Source of the DNA: an uncultured Streptococcus sp.
GTDB taxonomy: Bacteria > Bacillota > Bacilli > Lactobacillales > Streptococcaceae
Direction: 5' to 3'
Assembly (NCBI RefSeq): GCF_938036805.1
Contig: NZ_CALHWC010000058.1
Location: forward strand, 1 to 26,579
DNA length: 26,579 nucleotides
Shown here piece by piece: positions 15,620 to 23,330 of the stretch (its first letter is position 1; every line of letters begins with the position of its first letter). The translations under genes were made by a program, and so were the position numbers. The notes under the pieces are model-generated. The model was not told the DNA's origin and searched no databases. It was given only the letters and a program-made list of their open reading frames with translations.

Positions 15620-16461
15620 TATTTATACTTCTCTTCTAATTGGGACATCCAAATTCCTAACCAAATGCCTAGTCCAAAGAAAAAGGCAGCAAGGACGAGT
15701 GTGAAAATGGATACTTCTGCATAACTAATGCTCTCACTGTTGCCACTTTGAGGGAGAACAATGAGCAAGGTGCTAGACAATACAATGCCAATGATAAAAT
15801 GGTAAACGCGGGAATGATAATGCTTCAAAATGTAATCCATGGCTTTTGAAAAGAGAATCAGAGCCAGAGCGCCACCGATGCCGATTGGCAGGAAGGTACC
15901 AAATAAATCCAGGTGTTTAAATCCTGTCAGCATGGGAGTATAGAGCCCTAGGATCAATAGCAGATTTGAAGGGCTGAGTCCCGGAATCAAGATTCCTAAA
16001 GCGATAAGGGCACCCGCTAAAATAAAGGATAAGAAGTTAGCTGGCAGTGTTCCCACCATTCCATTCAGTGAATAGAGGAAGACGCCCGACAAGATGAAAC
16101 TAAGCCAGAAGGTAATAGTATCAGCTCGATCTCGGTCGGATTCCTTGACGGATTCTTTAATCAAGCTGGGAATGGTACCGATGATTGCTCCAGCAAAGCC
16201 CCAGAGAACGATAACCTTGTAATTATCCAGCAAGAGATTGACCGGATAAGAGAAGGCTGCAATCCCTAAAACCATCCCAATAGCTACAGGAGTGAAGTAG
16301 AGAACATTCTCAACAAAATTTTCTTTGATATGGGCTAAAAAGCGAATCATTCGCTCATAAATCCCTAAAATCGCGGCTAATACACCGCCAGACACACCAG
16401 GTAGGATGAAGCCAAGTGCGATAATCATTCCTTTTAACATCCTAGCAATCCATGAAATCAT
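15619..16461 (-). CDS. DUF368 membrane protein, PopT-type polyprenyl-phosphate transporter
   Basis: A 280-residue integral membrane protein with about eight hydrophobic segments. It carries the two diagnostic re-entrant-like repeats of DUF368: FILPGVSGG near residue 18-26 and GILIPGLSPSNLLL about 165-178. DUF368 proteins (PopT) were recently shown to return undecaprenyl phosphate across the membrane for reuse in wall polymer synthesis, a job shared with DedA-family UptA. That role is carried over by family. The start is ATG 16461 with GGGAG a few bases upstream. It is first in an operon with the deacylase (1-nt overlap) and phosphatase, and it lies near a lysozyme-like gene and ftsW, which fits an envelope role. 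Confidence 0.87.
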   Translation of the reverse strand: MISWIARMLKGMIIALGFILPGVSGGVLAAILGIYERMIRFLAHIKENFVENVLYFTPVAIGMVLGIAAFSYPVNLLLDNYKVIVLWGFAGAIIGTIPSLIKESVKESDRDRADTITFWLSFILSGVFLYSLNGMVGTLPANFLSFILAGALIALGILIPGLSPSNLLLILGLYTPMLTGFKHLDLFGTFLPIGIGGALALILFSKAMDYILKHYHSRVYHFIIGIVLSSTLLIVLPQSGNSESISYAEVSIFTLVLAAFFFGLGIWLGIWMSQLEEKYK

Positions 16462-16493
16462 AATATCTCCCTACAAGTCTTTTTCATTAGACT

Positions 16494-16502
16494 ATTGTAC
16501 CA
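16494..16502 (-). promoter_or_regulatory. Extended -10 promoter for the PopT-like operon
   Basis: Minus-strand TGGTACAAT (TG-n-TACAAT) lies 32 nt upstream of the DUF368 ATG, just after the lysozyme gene's terminator. No convincing -35 is seen. Confidence 0.5.
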
Positions 16503-16550
16503 TAAAGCTACATACTTTTCTGAAAAAAGCAAGAAAAATATCTTGGCTAG

Positions 16551-16588
16551 AGAAAAAAATGCAAGATTTCCTAACAGTCATCTTGCAT
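16551..16588 (-). terminator. Terminator of the GH25 lysozyme gene
   Basis: Minus-strand ATGCAAGAT (16588-16580) pairs perfectly with ATCTTGCAT (16567-16559), followed by seven T (16558-16552). It begins about 6 nt after the lysozyme stop. Confidence 0.88.
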
Positions 16589-16593
16589 CTACT

Positions 16594-17439
16594 TTAGTTT
16601 GGTGTTGAAAATAATTTTTTATAGGTCTCTTTTTTATCCTGTACAGGAGAGAGCTGATTGAGGTCTAGGTTATGTGGGAAACCTTCCAATTTACCTTCTG
16701 AGGTATATTGATGTAGGTCATAGGGTTGTTCAGTATTTGGAGCAGCATTATAGTAGCCGTCATTATAACCATAAGTTGGAATCCAAACGGCAGTAAATTT
16801 CTCAGTTGAGATACTGTGCTCTTCCATGAAATAGGTACCAATGTAGATACCAATATTTTGAGCTCCAAGACTTTCAAGTTTGGCACGAAAAGCCTCAATT
16901 CCTGCGTTCATGTCGCCCATGGTCTTTTCTTCAACATCAAGCCAGTAAAAGGTAGGTTTATATTTCGAAGATGCCTTGTAGAAGCTTTCAGCTTCTTTTT
17001 CCATTTCTTTGATATTGCCTGCTGCTATATAAGCATACACAGCCACAGGAATCCCCCGTTTTTGAAACTCTTGGATATGGGTAGCAAATGATTTGTCAAG
17101 TCCATTTAAATGAGTGGCAACATTTTCTTTTTTTGCTTGAGCTCCACTATGCACGCGAATGATAGCACCAGAAATATTTGTTGATAAGGTGTCATAGTCT
17201 ATTTCGCTGGGCAATTGCCAACCGGAAAGGTCAACGATAGGCTTATTAAGCAATTCTTCCTCAGGTTCGTCTGAAGGAGTTTCCTCCTTTTTTTTCTTGG
17301 TTGTCACCTGACTGACTTGAGATTTTTTTGTTTGGGCTTGTTTAATTTGCACATCAAGATGGTGTTTGCTTATGACAATATATAGAATAAAGCAAGCAAA
17401 AAATAGCAAGAGTGCAAGCGGTTTAATCCTTTTTCTCAT
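16594..17439 (-). CDS. Membrane-anchored GH25 (Cellosyl-type) lysozyme-like muramidase
   Basis: A 281-residue protein. A short basic N-terminus (MRKRIK) is followed by one hydrophobic segment at about 7-23, then a Lys/Gln/Glu-rich linker (24-66) and a glycosyl hydrolase family 25 domain (about 67-270). The signature acids look present: D70 in IVDLSGWQ and D168/E170 in YWLDVEE. GH25 enzymes cut the MurNAc-GlcNAc bond of peptidoglycan. No LPXTG or choline-binding repeats are seen, so it is probably held by its N-terminal helix. No SPase I site is obvious after the helix. It has its own promoter and terminator. The ribosome site is missing and the promoter is unusually close to the ATG (see promoter entry). 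It is divergent from ftsW. Confidence 0.9.
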   Translation of the reverse strand: MRKRIKPLALLLFFACFILYIVISKHHLDVQIKQAQTKKSQVSQVTTKKKKEETPSDEPEEELLNKPIVDLSGWQLPSEIDYDTLSTNISGAIIRVHSGAQAKKENVATHLNGLDKSFATHIQEFQKRGIPVAVYAYIAAGNIKEMEKEAESFYKASSKYKPTFYWLDVEEKTMGDMNAGIEAFRAKLESLGAQNIGIYIGTYFMEEHSISTEKFTAVWIPTYGYNDGYYNAAPNTEQPYDLHQYTSEGKLEGFPHNLDLNQLSPVQDKKETYKKLFSTPN

Positions 17440-17447
17440 ACTGTTTC

Positions 17448-17476
17448 ATTGTAACGTAAAATAAATAGAAAAGCAA
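17448..17476 (-). promoter_or_regulatory. Promoter of the GH25 gene, adjacent to its start codon
   Basis: On the minus strand TTGCTT (17476-17471), a 17-nt spacer and TACAAT (17453-17448) form a good sigma-A promoter. Only 8 bases (17447-17440) separate the -10 from the ATG at 17439, so transcription would begin at or next to the start codon. No Shine-Dalgarno sequence is visible. Confidence 0.6.
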
Positions 17477-17624
17477 AGTATTTATCTATATTTCCAGCGA
17501 AATACGAAAATGTAATCTGATTGCAATAGAAGATAAAACAATTTGAAATAATTGGATATTTGAGGCGATAAATAAGTAAATATCTATTGATGCCACCCTA
17601 ATGCTTTTTTTTCGAGTCAAAAGG

Positions 17625-17633
17625 TGGTATAAT
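17625..17633 (+). promoter_or_regulatory. Extended -10 promoter for ftsW
   Basis: TGGTATAAT: a consensus -10 (17628-17633) with a TG extension, 33 nt before the ftsW ATG. The -35 region is only T-rich. The rest of the 17477-17624 divergent region shows no further feature I can support. Confidence 0.65.
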
Positions 17634-17666
17634 GAAGGTTGAATTTTAGAAATTAAATGGTGAAAT

Positions 17667-18881
17667 ATGAAAATTGACAAAAAGCATTTATTGAATTACT
17701 CAATTTTGATTCCGTACATGCTGTTATCTGGCATTGGCTTGATTGTCGTTTATTCCACGACGAGTCCCATCCTCATTCAAAATGGGCTCAATAGTTTTCG
17801 AATGGTCGCCACTCAAGCAGGTTTTTGGCTCTTCAGCTTGGTGATGATTGGGATTATTTACCGAATGAAGCTGGATTTTCTGAAGAGGCCAGGAGTGATT
17901 ACGTTTGTTATCATAGCTGAAATTATTCTGCTTTTACTCTCACGCTTTATCACAGGAACGATCAATGGGGCACACGGTTGGCTCAAAATCGGCCCAGTTA
18001 CTGCTCAGCCGGCAGAATACCTGAAGATTATTTTGGTCTGGTATTTGGCCCTACAGTTTTCTAAGAAACAAGAGCAAATAGAAGTATATGATTATCAAGC
18101 AATCACCTTTAATCAGTTGATTCCGCGTGCCGTTACTGATTGGCGGGTTATTGTTGCTTTCTTGATTGGTCTTGTGGTTATCATGCCCGACTTAGGAAAT
18201 GCGACCATTTTGCTCTTAACAGTTTTGATTGTAATTTCCACCAGCGGAATTGCTTACAGATGGTTCTCGACCATGCTTGGTGCTGTTGTAGGAGGGTCGG
18301 CAGCAGTTTTAGCGAGTATTTGGTTGATAGGTGTCAAGCGTGTTGAGCAAGTTCCTATTTTTGGATATGTCGCAAAGCGTTTTAGTGCCTTTTTCAATCC
18401 TTTTGATGATTTGTCTGGCTCAGGTCACCAGTTGGCCAACTCCTACTATGCCATGAGCAATGGTGGTTGGTTTGGTTTAGGTTTGGGAAATTCCATCGAA
18501 AAACGTGGCTATCTACCAGAAGCCCATACTGACTTTGTTTTTTCGATTGTCATTGAAGAAGTCGGATTTTTTGGAGCTACTTTGATTTTAGCTCTCTTGT
18601 TTTTCTTGATTTTACGGATTATTCTCGTGGGTACAAGGGCTAAGGATCCATTCAACTCAATGATGGCCTTGGGACTTGGTGGCATGATCTTGATGCAAAC
18701 TTTTGTCAATATCGGTGGTATTTCAGGTTTGATTCCTTCAACGGGTGTAACCTTCCCATTCTTGTCCCAAGGAGGAAATAGCTTGTTGGTCCTATCCGTT
18801 GCCATTGCCTTTATTTTAAATATTGATGCCAATGAGCGGCGCAATGCGATGTATCAGGAATTAGAAGTGGAACAGTCTTAA
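17667..18881 (+). CDS. ftsW: Cell-division SEDS glycosyltransferase FtsW
   Basis: A 404-residue polytopic membrane protein of the SEDS family, with about ten hydrophobic segments beginning at residue 11. FtsW polymerises lipid II into septal glycan with a partner class B PBP. Visible family signatures: GAHGWLKIGPVTAQPAEYLKI (about 99-119, split by a turn), LGNSIEKRGYLPEAHTDF with the expected catalytic-site aspartate D289, and the conserved GLIPSTGVTFPFLSQGG near 350. The FtsW rather than RodA choice follows from its length and its place directly before ppc, as in S. pneumoniae. The ribosome site is weak (GGTGA). A 47-nt gap without a terminator separates it from ppc, so some read-through is likely. 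Confidence 0.93.
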   Translation: MKIDKKHLLNYSILIPYMLLSGIGLIVVYSTTSPILIQNGLNSFRMVATQAGFWLFSLVMIGIIYRMKLDFLKRPGVITFVIIAEIILLLLSRFITGTINGAHGWLKIGPVTAQPAEYLKIILVWYLALQFSKKQEQIEVYDYQAITFNQLIPRAVTDWRVIVAFLIGLVVIMPDLGNATILLLTVLIVISTSGIAYRWFSTMLGAVVGGSAAVLASIWLIGVKRVEQVPIFGYVAKRFSAFFNPFDDLSGSGHQLANSYYAMSNGGWFGLGLGNSIEKRGYLPEAHTDFVFSIVIEEVGFFGATLILALLFFLILRIILVGTRAKDPFNSMMALGLGGMILMQTFVNIGGISGLIPSTGVTFPFLSQGGNSLLVLSVAIAFILNIDANERRNAMYQELEVEQS

Positions 18882-18928
18882 AAACTCTTTTGATGTGTTG
18901 GCTCTTGAACAATAGAAAGGTGTAAATA

Positions 18929-21775
18929 ATGTCATTTACAAAATTAGAAAATTATAGCAATAAAGAAGTGATTCGGGAAGAGGTTTCTATTTTAACGGAC
19001 TTGTTGGTAGATATTACCCGGGATATTCTCAGTCCTGACACTTTTGCTAAAATCTCCATGATTGAAGAACTAGCAGTTCAATCTAAATACCAAGAGCTGA
19101 AAGCAGTAGTAGAAGAATTATCCACGGATGATATGGTCTATATCTCACGCTATTTTGCTATTTTACCTCTGCTCATCAATATCTCAGAAGATGTCGATTT
19201 GGCTTATGAGATCAATCATCAAAATAATATCGACCAAGACTACCTTGGTAAGCTTTCGACGACGATTGATTTGGTTTCAACACGAGAAAATGCACAAGAA
19301 ATCCTGGAAAATCTAAATGTTGTTCCTGTTTTGACTGCTCATCCGACTCAGGTTCAGCGCAAGACTATGTTGGATTTGACAAATCATATTCATACACTTT
19401 TGCGCCAGCATCGTGATGTTAAAGCTGGTCTGGTGAACGAGAAGAAATGGTTAGCTAATCTCCGTCGCTATATCGAGCTGATGATGCAGACCGACATGAT
19501 TCGGGAAAAGAAACTTAAGGTGACCAATGAAATTACTAACGTTATGGAATACTATAATAGTTCTTTTCTTCAAGCAATCACGAACCTGATGTTAGAGTAT
19601 AAACGCTTAGCAGAAGAAAAAGGGATTCATTTGGAAAATCCAAAGCCGATCACCATGGGAATGTGGATTGGTGGCGACCGCGATGGAAATCCATTTGTAA
19701 CTGCTGAAACTCTGAAATTGTCTGCAACGGTACAGAGCGAAGTTATTCTGAATTACTACATTGACAAGGTTTATACGCTCTATCGTAACTTCTCCCTGTC
19801 TACTAATCTTTCAGAAACAAGTGAAGCTGTAGCCAAGATGGCAGCTTTGTCAAGCGACAAGTCTGTTTATCGGGAAAATGAGCCTTATCGCCGTGCCTTT
19901 CATTATATTCAGTCCAAGTTGATTCAGACCTTACTTTATCTGAAAGAAGGTAATTTCTCCGGTGAAGGGCACCGTTTAGCTGATAAAGCTGAAGCAGTCC
20001 TGCATGCAAATTCAGCCACTTCGGTCAGCCATAATGGTAGAGAGATCATTCCAAATTATATCCAGTCTAAACTTAGTGGTAGTTTGGATGAATTACGAAA
20101 AGAACAACTTCCATCTTATAAAGATGCGCAAGAGTTTAAGGAAGATCTCCTTGTTATTCGTGATTCTTTGCTGGAGCACAATGGACAAGCTCTGGTGACT
20201 GGAGAACTTACTGAATTGCTACAAGCAGTAGACATTTTTGGTTTCTTCTTGGCCAGCATTGATATGCGTCAGGATTCCAGTGTTCATGAGGCTTGTGTGG
20301 CGGAGCTCTTGGCTTCTGCTAATATTGTGAAAGATTACAGCAGCTTGTCAGAGGAAGAAAAATGCCAAGTTCTCCTCAAGCAGCTTCTGGAGGATCCACG
20401 GATCTTGTCAGCCACTCATGCACCTAAATCTGAACTTCTACAAAAAGAATTGGAGATTTTCAAGACGGCTCGTCAGCTTAAGGATGCGATTGGCGAAGAT
20501 GTTATCAAGCAAAATATTATTTCCCATTCGACTAGCGTATCAGATCTGCTAGAGCTGGCGATTATGCTCAAAGAAGTCGGCTTGATTGATGAAGAAGGTG
20601 CGCGTGTGCAGATTGTTCCTCTGTTTGAAACGATTGAGGACTTGGATAACTCCTGCGATACTATGGAGAAATATCTGTCTCTGCCAATTGCTCAAAAATG
20701 GATTGCTTCTAAAAACAACTATCAAGAAATCATGCTGGGTTACTCAGATAGTAACAAGGATGGTGGCTATTTATCATCATGTTGGACACTTTACAAGGCT
20801 CAACAACAACTGACAGCTATCGGTGATAAGTTTGGCGTCAAGATTACCTTCTTCCATGGTCGTGGAGGAACTGTCGGTCGTGGCGGTGGCCCAACTTATG
20901 AGGCAATCACTTCACAACCATTGCGAAGTATCAATGATCGTATCCGCCTGACAGAGCAGGGAGAGGTCATTGGTAATAAATACGGCAACAAGGATGCTGC
21001 TTACTATAATCTGGAAATGCTCGTATCTGCGGCTATTAACCGCATGATAAGCTCTAAGAAGAGTGATAGTAATACGACCAATGAATACGAGAGAGTGATG
21101 GATCGAGTGGTCGATCGAAGCTACCAAATCTATCGCGACCTAGTCTTTGGCGACGAACGTTTCTATGACTATTTCTTTGAGTCTAGTCCTATTAAGGCCA
21201 TTTCTAGCTTTAATATCGGTTCTCGTCCAGCGGCCCGTAAAACGATCACTGAAATTGGCGGTCTGAGAGCCATTCCTTGGGTCTTCTCATGGTCTCAAAG
21301 TCGGGTTATGTTCCCTGGTTGGTATGGCGTTGGCTCTAGCTTCAAAGAATTTATCGATGAAGATCCTGAAAAGAATCTTGCCTTCCTTCAATTTATGTAT
21401 CAGAGATGGCCATTCTTCCAGTCCCTCCTATCAAATGTCGATATGGTGCTATCCAAATCCAATATGAATATTGCCTTTGAATATGCGCAACTTTGTGAAG
21501 ACCAAAATGTACGCGATATTTTCAATACAATCCTAGACGAATGGCAGCTAACGAAGGATGTTATCTTAGCGATTGAAGGCCATGACGAGCTCTTAGCAGA
21601 AAATGCCTATCTCAAGGATAGTTTGAACTATCGGATGCCTTATTTCAATGTTTTGAACTATATCCAGCTTGAGCTGATCAAGCGTCAGCGCCGAGGAGAA
21701 CTTTCACCAGAACAAGAACGTTTGATCCACATTACCATCAATGGAATTGCGACAGGGCTACGAAATTCTGGTTGA
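18929..21775 (+). CDS. ppc: Phosphoenolpyruvate carboxylase
   Basis: A 948-residue cytoplasmic enzyme that carboxylates phosphoenolpyruvate with bicarbonate to oxaloacetate, supplying aspartate and related amino acids in an organism without a full citric acid cycle. Motifs: VLTAHPTQ with the catalytic H138 (most relatives have HPTE), GGDRDGNPF (about 249-257), the glycine loop FHGRGGTVGRGGGP from F642, and a C-terminal INGIATGLRNSG ending, matching the family's NG(I/M)xxGxRNTG tail. Length is within the bacterial range. The start is ATG 18929 with GAAAGGTG at 18915-18922. A strong terminator follows. Confidence 0.97.
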   Translation: MSFTKLENYSNKEVIREEVSILTDLLVDITRDILSPDTFAKISMIEELAVQSKYQELKAVVEELSTDDMVYISRYFAILPLLINISEDVDLAYEINHQNNIDQDYLGKLSTTIDLVSTRENAQEILENLNVVPVLTAHPTQVQRKTMLDLTNHIHTLLRQHRDVKAGLVNEKKWLANLRRYIELMMQTDMIREKKLKVTNEITNVMEYYNSSFLQAITNLMLEYKRLAEEKGIHLENPKPITMGMWIGGDRDGNPFVTAETLKLSATVQSEVILNYYIDKVYTLYRNFSLSTNLSETSEAVAKMAALSSDKSVYRENEPYRRAFHYIQSKLIQTLLYLKEGNFSGEGHRLADKAEAVLHANSATSVSHNGREIIPNYIQSKLSGSLDELRKEQLPSYKDAQEFKEDLLVIRDSLLEHNGQALVTGELTELLQAVDIFGFFLASIDMRQDSSVHEACVAELLASANIVKDYSSLSEEEKCQVLLKQLLEDPRILSATHAPKSELLQKELEIFKTARQLKDAIGEDVIKQNIISHSTSVSDLLELAIMLKEVGLIDEEGARVQIVPLFETIEDLDNSCDTMEKYLSLPIAQKWIASKNNYQEIMLGYSDSNKDGGYLSSCWTLYKAQQQLTAIGDKFGVKITFFHGRGGTVGRGGGPTYEAITSQPLRSINDRIRLTEQGEVIGNKYGNKDAAYYNLEMLVSAAINRMISSKKSDSNTTNEYERVMDRVVDRSYQIYRDLVFGDERFYDYFFESSPIKAISSFNIGSRPAARKTITEIGGLRAIPWVFSWSQSRVMFPGWYGVGSSFKEFIDEDPEKNLAFLQFMYQRWPFFQSLLSNVDMVLSKSNMNIAFEYAQLCEDQNVRDIFNTILDEWQLTKDVILAIEGHDELLAENAYLKDSLNYRMPYFNVLNYIQLELIKRQRRGELSPEQERLIHITINGIATGLRNSG

Positions 21776-21803
21776 TGCACAGGCAGCTTTAAATGATATC
21801 AAT

Positions 21804-21832
21804 AAAAATCGGCTTTTGAGCCGATTTTTTTT
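21804..21832 (+). terminator. Terminator of ppc
   Basis: AAAATCGGCT pairs with AGCCGATTTT across a TTTG loop and is followed by a run of T. It lies about 30 nt after the ppc stop. Confidence 0.92.
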
Positions 21833-21889
21833 GAGTTTAAACTATTTTGAATCAATAACTCATTTCTTGCGATTCGTGTAAATAAAAAA

Positions 21890-21903
21890 TGAAAAAGTTT
21901 TCA
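21890..21903 (+). promoter_or_regulatory. cre-like site 1 upstream of ccpA
   Basis: TGAAAAAGTTTTCA is a near-perfect 14-bp palindrome that differs from an ideal TGAAAACGTTTTCA catabolite-responsive element at one central position. It lies 20 nt upstream of the ccpA -35. Confidence 0.5.
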
Positions 21904-21922
21904 TATCTGTGCGCTAAAATAC

Positions 21923-21951
21923 TTGAAAGTGTTTACAATTAGTGATACAAT
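21923..21951 (+). promoter_or_regulatory. ccpA promoter
   Basis: TTGAAA (21923-21928), a 17-nt spacer and TACAAT (21946-21951) with a TG extension (TGATACAAT). The transcript would start at about 21958, giving a leader of about 45 nt. Confidence 0.75.
21924..21937 (+). promoter_or_regulatory. cre-like site 2, overlapping the ccpA -35
   Basis: TGAAAGTGTTTACA matches the cre pattern TGWAANCGNTNWCA except for T in place of the central C. Binding here would cover the -35 and spacer and should repress transcription. Confidence 0.6.
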
Positions 21952-21967
21952 GATAAGTGTAGAAAAA

Positions 21968-21984
21968 TGAAAACGATATTTTCA
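21968..21984 (+). promoter_or_regulatory. cre-like inverted repeat 3 in the ccpA leader
   Basis: TGAAAACGATATTTTCA has the two half-sites TGAAAACG and TTTTCA but is 17 bp, 3 longer than a standard cre. It lies just after the expected transcript start, where a repressor would block transcription. Confidence 0.45.
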
Positions 21985-22003
21985 ACAAAAGAAAGGAAAC
22001 TAT

Positions 22004-23008
22004 ATGAACACAGACGACACAGTAACCATTTATGATGTCGCCCGTGAAGCGGGAGTTTCAATGGCGACAGTCAGCCGAGTTGTAAATGGTAACAAGAATG
22101 TAAAAGAAAATACACGAAAAAAAGTACTAGAAGTAATTGAACGTCTTGACTATCGTCCTAATGCAGTTGCCCGTGGTTTGGCCAGCAAAAAGACGACCAC
22201 TGTTGGTGTTGTAATTCCCAATATCACGAATAGTTACTTCTCTACTTTAGCCAAAGGGATTGATGATATTGCCGAAATGTATAAGTACAATATCGTCCTG
22301 GCAAACAGCGATGAAGATGATGACAAGGAAGTTTCGGTTGTTAATACCCTTTTCTCTAAGCAAGTAGATGGTATTATTTTTATGGGCTACCATCTGACAG
22401 AGAAAATTCGCTCAGAATTTTCACGTTCACGGACACCAGTGGTTCTAGCGGGCACGGTGGATATAGAGCATCAGTTACCAAGTGTCAATATTGATTATAA
22501 ACAGGCAACGGTTGATGCTGTGGAACTATTGGCTAAGCGCAACAAGAAAATTGCTTTTGTTAGCGGTCCTTTGGTAGATGATATCAATGGTAAAATCCGC
22601 TTGTCTGGCTACAAAGAAGCTCTGAAGGGTAAGAAAATTTCATACAGCGAAGGTTTGGTTTTCGAGTCTAAGTATAGCTACGATGATGGTTATCACCTAG
22701 CTGAACGTTTGATTGCTTCAAAGGCTACGGCGGCCTTTGTGACCGGAGATGAGTTGGCAGCAGGTTTGCTTAATGGTTTGGCTGATCGAGGTGTTCGTAT
22801 TCCTGAAGACTTTGAAATCATTACTAGCGATGATTCGCAAATCGCTCGCTTTACTCGCCCTAATCTGTCTACTATCGGACAACCTCTGTATGACATCGGT
22901 GCGATTAGTATGCGGATGCTGACGAAGATTATGCATAAAGAAGAGTTGGAAGAGCGTGAGGTTCTCCTAGCTCATACGATCAATGAACGTAAATCAACTC
23001 GTAAATAA
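22004..23008 (+). CDS. ccpA: Catabolite control protein A
   Basis: A 334-residue LacI/GalR-family regulator that binds cre sites with HPr(Ser-P) to control carbon use. The N-terminal helix-turn-helix and hinge are clear: TIYDVAREAGVSMATVSRVV (about 8-27), then NVKENTRKKV and the minor-groove hinge helix around RPNAVARGLASKKT (about 51-64). The ligand/HPr-binding core spans about 60-330, including DGIIFMGYH and a C-terminal LLAHTINERKSTRK tail. Length is exactly typical of streptococcal CcpA. The start is ATG 22004 with AAAGGA at 21992-21997. It is monocistronic, with its own promoter, three upstream cre-like sites suggesting autoregulation, and a strong terminator. Confidence 0.97.
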   Translation: MNTDDTVTIYDVAREAGVSMATVSRVVNGNKNVKENTRKKVLEVIERLDYRPNAVARGLASKKTTTVGVVIPNITNSYFSTLAKGIDDIAEMYKYNIVLANSDEDDDKEVSVVNTLFSKQVDGIIFMGYHLTEKIRSEFSRSRTPVVLAGTVDIEHQLPSVNIDYKQATVDAVELLAKRNKKIAFVSGPLVDDINGKIRLSGYKEALKGKKISYSEGLVFESKYSYDDGYHLAERLIASKATAAFVTGDELAAGLLNGLADRGVRIPEDFEIITSDDSQIARFTRPNLSTIGQPLYDIGAISMRMLTKIMHKEELEEREVLLAHTINERKSTRK

Positions 23009-23024
23009 TAAATTGATACGGAAT

Positions 23025-23071
23025 GGGACAGAATTAAATTTTGAAAGAATTTAGTTCTGTCTCGTTTTTTT
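23025..23071 (+). terminator. Terminator of ccpA
   Basis: GGGACAGAATTAAATT pairs with AATTTAGTTCTGTCTC over 16 bp with wobble pairs, followed by G and seven T. The GGGACAG stem resembles other streptococcal intergenic hairpins, such as the one at 2042. Confidence 0.93.
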
Positions 23072-23135
23072 ATTTTGGTTAAACACAGTCGCCGAATATA
23101 AGAGACTCTGAGTTTCTTCTTTACAGAAATTTAGG

Positions 23136-23141
23136 TATAAT
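23136..23141 (+). promoter_or_regulatory. -10 element of a promoter between ccpA and dnaE
   Basis: A perfect TATAAT with TTTCTT 17 nt upstream (weak -35). It lies after the ccpA terminator and about 190 nt before dnaE, so it makes either a separate small RNA or a long dnaE leader. The expected start is near 23148. Confidence 0.6.
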
Positions 23142-23147
23142 AGAAGC

Positions 23148-23290
23148 AGGAATGCTGAAATTAGTTCTTGTTCTACTTACTTGACTGACGAAGGTTAAGA
23201 AGAAATAGGCTAGTTAGAGCTTGGGATAGATTTTCAGTAAAACGAAAAAATAAAGAAGTGGAAACGCATTTTTTCTGTCTTCTTTTTACT
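23148..23290 (+). ncRNA. Candidate small RNA or structured dnaE leader
   Basis: The 322-nt gap between ccpA and dnaE has no gene, but holds a promoter, a foldable segment and a terminator-like hairpin. CTGAAA (about 23154) pairs with TTTCAG (about 23236). Inside it TTCTA (about 23169) pairs with TAGAG (about 23216), and an inner stem CTTAC-TT/AAGGTTAAG closes a GACTGACG loop. At the 3' end AAAGAAG (23252-23258) pairs with CTTCTTT (23279-23285), with inner GGAAA/TTTTC pairs and a T-run. No match to T-box, tmRNA, 4.5S, 6S or RNase P RNA features was seen. No reading frame of note is present. Function is unknown; it may already be in a pneumococcal sRNA catalogue. Confidence 0.5.
23252..23290 (+). 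terminator. Terminator-like hairpin upstream of dnaE
   Basis: AAAGAAG-T-GGAAA on the left arm pairs with TTTTC-TGT-CTTCTTT on the right, followed by TTTACT. It ends 41 nt before the dnaE start, so it either ends the small RNA or attenuates dnaE. Confidence 0.55.
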
Positions 23291-23330
23291 AGTAGGCATC
23301 ATTTATCGTAGCTGTATCAAGGAGAATTTT

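Noticed and set aside
16816..17091. 91-codon frame opposite the GH25 gene
   Set aside because: Antisense shadow of a conserved enzyme, with no ribosome site or family resemblance.
18509..18844. 111-codon frame opposite ftsW
   Set aside because: Antisense to conserved membrane segments of ftsW, with composition expected of a shadow frame.
23148..23330. T-box or known riboswitch ahead of dnaE
   Set aside because: No AGGGTGG-type T-box sequence or recognised aptamer core was seen, and dnaE is not a usual target.
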